A stretch of 64,000 nt of DNA, taken from contig BDGG01000009.1 in NCBI GenBank assembly GCA_001949185.1, positions 1,051,347 through 1,115,346 on the forward strand, in the 5' to 3' direction. The notes beneath the pieces were generated by a model. That model ran no database searches, had not been told where the DNA came from, and worked only from the letters and a program-made list of their open reading frames with translations. This DNA is from Ramazzottius varieornatus (Eukaryota; Tardigrada; Eutardigrada; Parachela; Ramazzottiidae). Position 1 is the first letter of the stretch, and each line of letters starts with the position of its first letter. Positions 60,245 to 64,000 of this stretch are shown in pieces. Both the position numbers and the translations under genes were made by a program.

Positions 60245-63200
60245 ATGCTGCCCGGCATATTGCGAAAGGCCGCACTAACAGCAGCGGCAGCCGGCGGCAC
60301 CTTCCTCGGAGCCACTTCGTTAAAATTGTATGACTTGAAAAAGCATGCTTCCATTGCTTCCTGCTCGCAGAATAAGCCAGAAGAATATCTTGATGTTTTA
60401 CCTACACGCGAAGAGCAGCTGAAAAGTCTGCAGCAGGAAGATGTGGAGTATGATGTGTTGGTCATTGGTGGAGGCGCCACCGGCACTGGTAAGTTCCTCT
60501 CGAGTGGCGCTCGCTGCCAGCCGATCACAATGGAGACATGCGCCACTTGAGATCTGCTGTGTTTCGTATCAACTCCTATACTTGGTTGGGTCGCTCAACA
60601 GGTTATGATGATAGGTTTCTGTTTTCGTTGTCGCAGGTGTTGCGTTGGACGCGGTAACGAGAGGGCTGAAAACTGCCTTGGTCGAACGGGAGGACTTTGC
60701 TGGGCAGACTAGCAGTAAGAGCACGAAGCTTATCCATGGAGGTGTTCGTTATCTCCAGGCTGCCATCTTGGGCGTCGACATCGAACAGTACAATATGGTA
60801 AGCCGCAATTTTGTGAGGAAAGCCGTTATCATCTTTCTAACTGGCACTCACGTGAATGCTCGTGAATTCGATTAGGTCAAGGAAGCACTTCGAGAACGGA
60901 GTAATTTTCTGTCCATCGCACCACACCTCACGAAAGCTTTGCCAATTCTGTTGCCGCTTTATGATTGGTGGAAGATTCCCTACATGTGGATAGGTAAGCT
61001 CTTTATAGAACGATTGGCGTGTGGAAGGGTCTGTTCAGGAAGGCCGGCAAACAAAACATCCAAGATCGTTTATCAAAGTGGCGCATCCTTTCGCCCAATA
61101 ACAATGGAAAGCGTGCGCCACTTGACATGGCGACCTTGTACGCTCTGTTCGCTTAGCTCCCGTATCCTGTTACGAACTGATTATGCCTTTATGGGTCCAG
61201 GTATCAAAATGTATGATCTTGTTTCTGGCGACACCATTTTGCGTAACAGCTATTACCTAAACACCGAACGATCCCTGGATGTTTTCCCTCAGCTGAATGA
61301 GACAGACCTGAAGGGCGGTATCGTCTATTTCGACGGTCAGCAGAACGATGCCAGGATGTGCGTTGCTTTGGCTCTCACGGCGGCCAGAATGGGTGCCAAT
61401 GTAGCCAACTACGTCGAGGTAACATCGCTGGTCAAGGAAATGGAAGGCACAGGACCCGCTCCGCCGAAGGAAGTCGTCAAAGGTGCTGTTGTCAAAGACA
61501 CCTTGACGGGCAAAGAGTGGACCATCCGGGCCAAATGCGTTATCAACGCTACTGGGCCTTTCACCGACGCTGTCCGCAGAATGGATGATTCGACTGTCAG
61601 AGGAATCTGTCAACCCAGTGCAGGCGTTCATATCACCTTACCTGGGTACTTCACCCCTAAGAAACTGGGCTTGCTGAATGCCGAAACTTCTGATGGCCGA
61701 GTGGTCTTTGTCCTGCCGGTAAGAAAAAAATGCTCTTTTTCTTGCTGATCAGTTTCGAGAATAATTTAATTTCCTGTGGTTTTGCCATAATCATTTATGT
61801 TAATTTAACATTACGAGCTTGATATCGTTATGGTTTTCTCTGTTGATTTTATTGGTTCTCAGGCTGAATATGTATGTGATGGTGTTTTGTTTTACTGATC
61901 AGTGGCAAGGTGTGACATTGGCAGGAACAACGGACAAGAAGTGCAAGGTCTCCACCAGTCCTGTTCCAAGCGAAGAGGACATTGAATTCATTCTTAACGA
62001 ATGCCGCAAGCTGATCAAGTTAAAAATAACGAGGAACGATGTCTTGTCGGCCTGGTCCGGTATTCGTCCGCTCGTACTGGATCCCAGCAAGAGTGATCGA
62101 GATACCAAAAAGATTGCCCGAAATCATATGTGAGGACAAAATGGTTTGCTCGCATTGATGGATAATGACGAAAGGATACGTTTGGGACCTGGGCAAATAA
62201 ACTCGACCAGATCGTTTTCGCAAGTGGCGCACGCGTCCAGTGTTTTCAGCTATAGGCGTGCGCCACTTGGATAATGGATCTGGTCAAGTTCGTTTGCCGG
62301 GTTGCCAGTCATGCTTTGACCGGACAATCTTCTGTTCCTTGCAGAATTGAAGTAAGTGACGGTAACCTCATCACTATTGCGGGAGGGAAATGGACGACCT
62401 ACCGCAGCATGGCGGAAGAGACGGTGGACGCAGCCATTAAGGTTGCCAAACTTCGTCCGCCGTGGCGCCACTCGCAGACCATCGGATTCAAGCTGGAAGG
62501 AGCCCATGGTTCGTACCTTCTCCTTTGTTTCGTTTTTGTTCGTCTGATCCGTTCGTCGCGCTGTACATTCTACGACCACCTGCCATCTTTCTCAACAGAT
62601 TTCGAGCCCAATCTGGCCATCAGTTTGGAAAACAATTTCGGAGTGGACCGCGATGTGGCCAAGGTCAGTTGGTCAGATGCCGTATTTGCACGCATTACTG
62701 GCTGCGTATCATGCTTTATACTCATCAAAATTTTGTAGACAAATGATCAGAGGAACCGTGAGCAACGGGGCTTCAATTTGCAAAAACAATCAATATCATA
62801 ATTTCAAGGCCAAACCAGTTTGGTTTTACAACGTAGTGTAAAATTGTTGAGGAGAAAAAGAGACTCTTTTTGCTGTTTTGTTGAAGTGTCTTATCATTTT
62901 GAAATGTCTGAAACTTGGATCGATCAGTTTTTTGCTTTACAGCATCTGGCTTGCCAGTACGGCGATAAAGCAATCGACGTCCTGAAGCTAGCCGAGCCCA
63001 CAGGCAAGACCTGGCCACTGCTGGGTACGCGACTGGTTGAACGTTACCCATACATCGAAGCCGAGATCCGCTACGCCATATGGGAGTACGCCGTCAATGC
63101 CGTCGACGTCATCGCGCGTCGCACCCGACTAGCCTTTCAAGACGTCGACGCCGCCAAGGCCGCTCTGCCTCGAATCGTGGAAATGATGGGCGCCGAGCTG

Positions 63201-63767
63201 AAATGGGACGCTGCCGAGAAGACGCGCCAGACGACCATGACGCTGGACTTCCTCGACAAGCAGATGGGCTACGCCGCCGTCCGCTCACCCACTTCCGCCT
63301 CCTCCATGCAGAATACGGGTAACTATCTGAAAAAGTTCTTGGAAGCGGCTGGTGGTGCGGGGAAGAGCACCAATTTGGCAGTGGTCAGAAAGTCTCTACA
63401 GAGCTTGGAGATGGGCGATATGGTGGAGGACGAACTGGAGAAGATTGCCGAGAAGACCGGCTCGTGGCATGCCAACAAGGAAGTCAATGCGGTGGAGTTT
63501 TTGAACATGGTCAGGCATATAGTCAGAGAGAAGGAAATTATGGATGATATCCACTCGTATAAAGTGGCCATGACCAAGTCCAATACTCAGTACATGCTCG
63601 ACCAAAACCTACCCAAGTCTCCTGCCACCGATCCTCCGAAGCCTGCCGTCACGGATATTTCGAAGCCTGGCGCGACGAATATTCCGAAACCTCCCGCCAC
63701 GGACCTTCCGAAGCCTCCTGCCACGACTAGTGCCAAGCCGAAGCAAGACCCAAAGACTAAAATATGA
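60245..63767 (+). CDS. GPD2: Mitochondrial FAD-dependent glycerol-3-phosphate dehydrogenase
   Basis: Exons: 60245-60488, 60637-60797, 60876-60993, 61201-61718, 61903-62129, 62345-62508, 62599-62663, 62943-63767; 773 aa. The N-terminus MLPGILRKAALTAAAAGGTF looks like a mitochondrial presequence. The FAD-binding VIGGGATGTGVALDAVTRG is split by intron 1. Further matches are EREDFAGQTSSKSTKLIHGGVRY, ALTAARMGA, INATGPF, WSGIRPLV, GGKWTTYRSMAE and IEAEIRYAIWEYAVNAVDVI. The enzyme oxidises glycerol-3-phosphate to dihydroxyacetone phosphate on the outer face of the inner membrane and passes electrons to ubiquinone. The C-terminal EF-hand region aligns in place but lacks the acidic calcium ligands. 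It is followed by an unusual tail of about five PKPPATD-like repeats ending in lysine-rich KPKQDPKTKI. Confidence 0.95.
60495..60550. repeat. Palindromic GTGGCGCAC element, core hairpin only
   Basis: CGAGTGGCGCTCG, loop CCGATCACAATG, ATGCGCCACTTGAG. GPD2 intron 60489-60636, at 148 bp the shortest intron carrying a copy. The hairpin starts about 15 bp from the donor. Confidence 0.8.
61040..61162. repeat. Palindromic GTGGCGCAC element, one unit with outer arms
   Basis: Left flank GGCCGGCAAACAAAACATCC; core about 61074-61124; right flank TGTACGCTCTGTTCGCTTAG, then CTCCC. GPD2 intron 60994-61200. Confidence 0.85.
62187..62305. repeat. Palindromic GTGGCGCAC element, one unit with outer arms
   Basis: Left flank GGGCAAATAAACTCGACCAG; core about 62219-62271; right flank CTGGTCAAGTTCGTTTGCCG, an exact inverse in most positions. 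GPD2 intron 62130-62344. Confidence 0.9.
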
Positions 63768-64000
63768 CGGTTACTGGCTGCCGATCGGTGCCAGCATTGC
63801 CGCTCTTCCTCACAACGATGCTCGGTACCACCGGTCCATAAAGACGACCATGATTGGAAGGAAAGCCTTGAAACTCCCTAACTAGAGCCGTCGTCTAGTC
63901 TTTCTTTTTCGAGCGAAGGTTGTCTTATCTTTTAACTCTTGCATGTATTTCTTTCCGGGATTATTTAGGACACCAGGCGGATTGTTTTCAAGGTGGCGCA
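63768..64000. other. GPD2 3' flank and truncated palindromic element at the right edge
   Basis: The GPD2 3' UTR is expected here. The last 25 bases (GTTTTCAAGGTGGCGCA) begin another GTGGCGCAC element that is cut off by the window end. Confidence 0.6.

Overview
The window is a piece of a compact invertebrate nuclear genome. Genes are split by many short GT-AG introns, mostly 55-120 bp. Every recognisable protein has a bilaterian-type orthologue: Cav1, Brat, ACE, TRAPPC9, TGS1, GAS8/DRC4, MFSD6, COPA, OTUD6B, EMC3, Ly6/three-finger proteins, a PDZ protein and mitochondrial GPD2. Gene density, intron size and ordinary metazoan content suggest a small-genome ecdysozoan, perhaps tardigrade-like. 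That placement is a guess, because the sequence names no species. No rRNA, tRNA, CRISPR array or operon was seen.

Layout. 1-754 (-): first two exons of a class A GPCR that runs off the left edge. 2319-10282 (-): L-type calcium channel alpha1 in 22 exons. 11719-16736 (+): Brat-like NHL protein. 17863-21449 (+): secreted angiotensin-converting enzyme. 21920-27055 (-): TRAPPC9. 27806-32170 (+): TGS1 cap hypermethylase. 32231-34236 (-): GAS8/DRC4. 34505-35068 (+): small DUF3253 protein of bacterial type. 35109-36599 (-) and 37524-38652 (+): two head-to-head multi-pass membrane proteins. 39757-42698 (-): MFSD6-like transporter. 43424-49170 (-): coatomer alpha. 49949-50905 (+): OTUD6B, intronless. 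51786-53256 (+): EMC3. 53468-54301 and 55395-56169 (-): two Ly6/three-finger proteins, probably GPI-anchored. 58159-60050 (+): two-PDZ protein. 60245-63767 (+): GPD2. Exon joins were worked out by hand from splice sites and reading phase. Almost all give one continuous frame.

The genes do not form a pathway. Several serve the secretory route (COPA, TRAPPC9, EMC3) and others serve membrane signalling (Cav1, GPCR, Ly6 proteins). They are typical neighbours in a dense genome, with convergent 3' ends only 41-61 bp apart in places and shared divergent 5' regions.

The most striking unexplained structure is a short palindromic element. Its arms are CCAAGTGGCGCACG and CGTGCGCCACTTGG around a loop that often reads TTTCAGCCAATAACA. 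I count about 42 loci and more than 60 hairpin units. About 39 loci lie inside introns, none in coding exons and three between genes. Nearly every intron of about 190 bp or longer carries this element or one of two other repeat families. Nearly every shorter intron has none. A second repeat family, with CTGCATAC/GTATGCAG arms, supplies the 5' splice site of the last TRAPPC9 intron.
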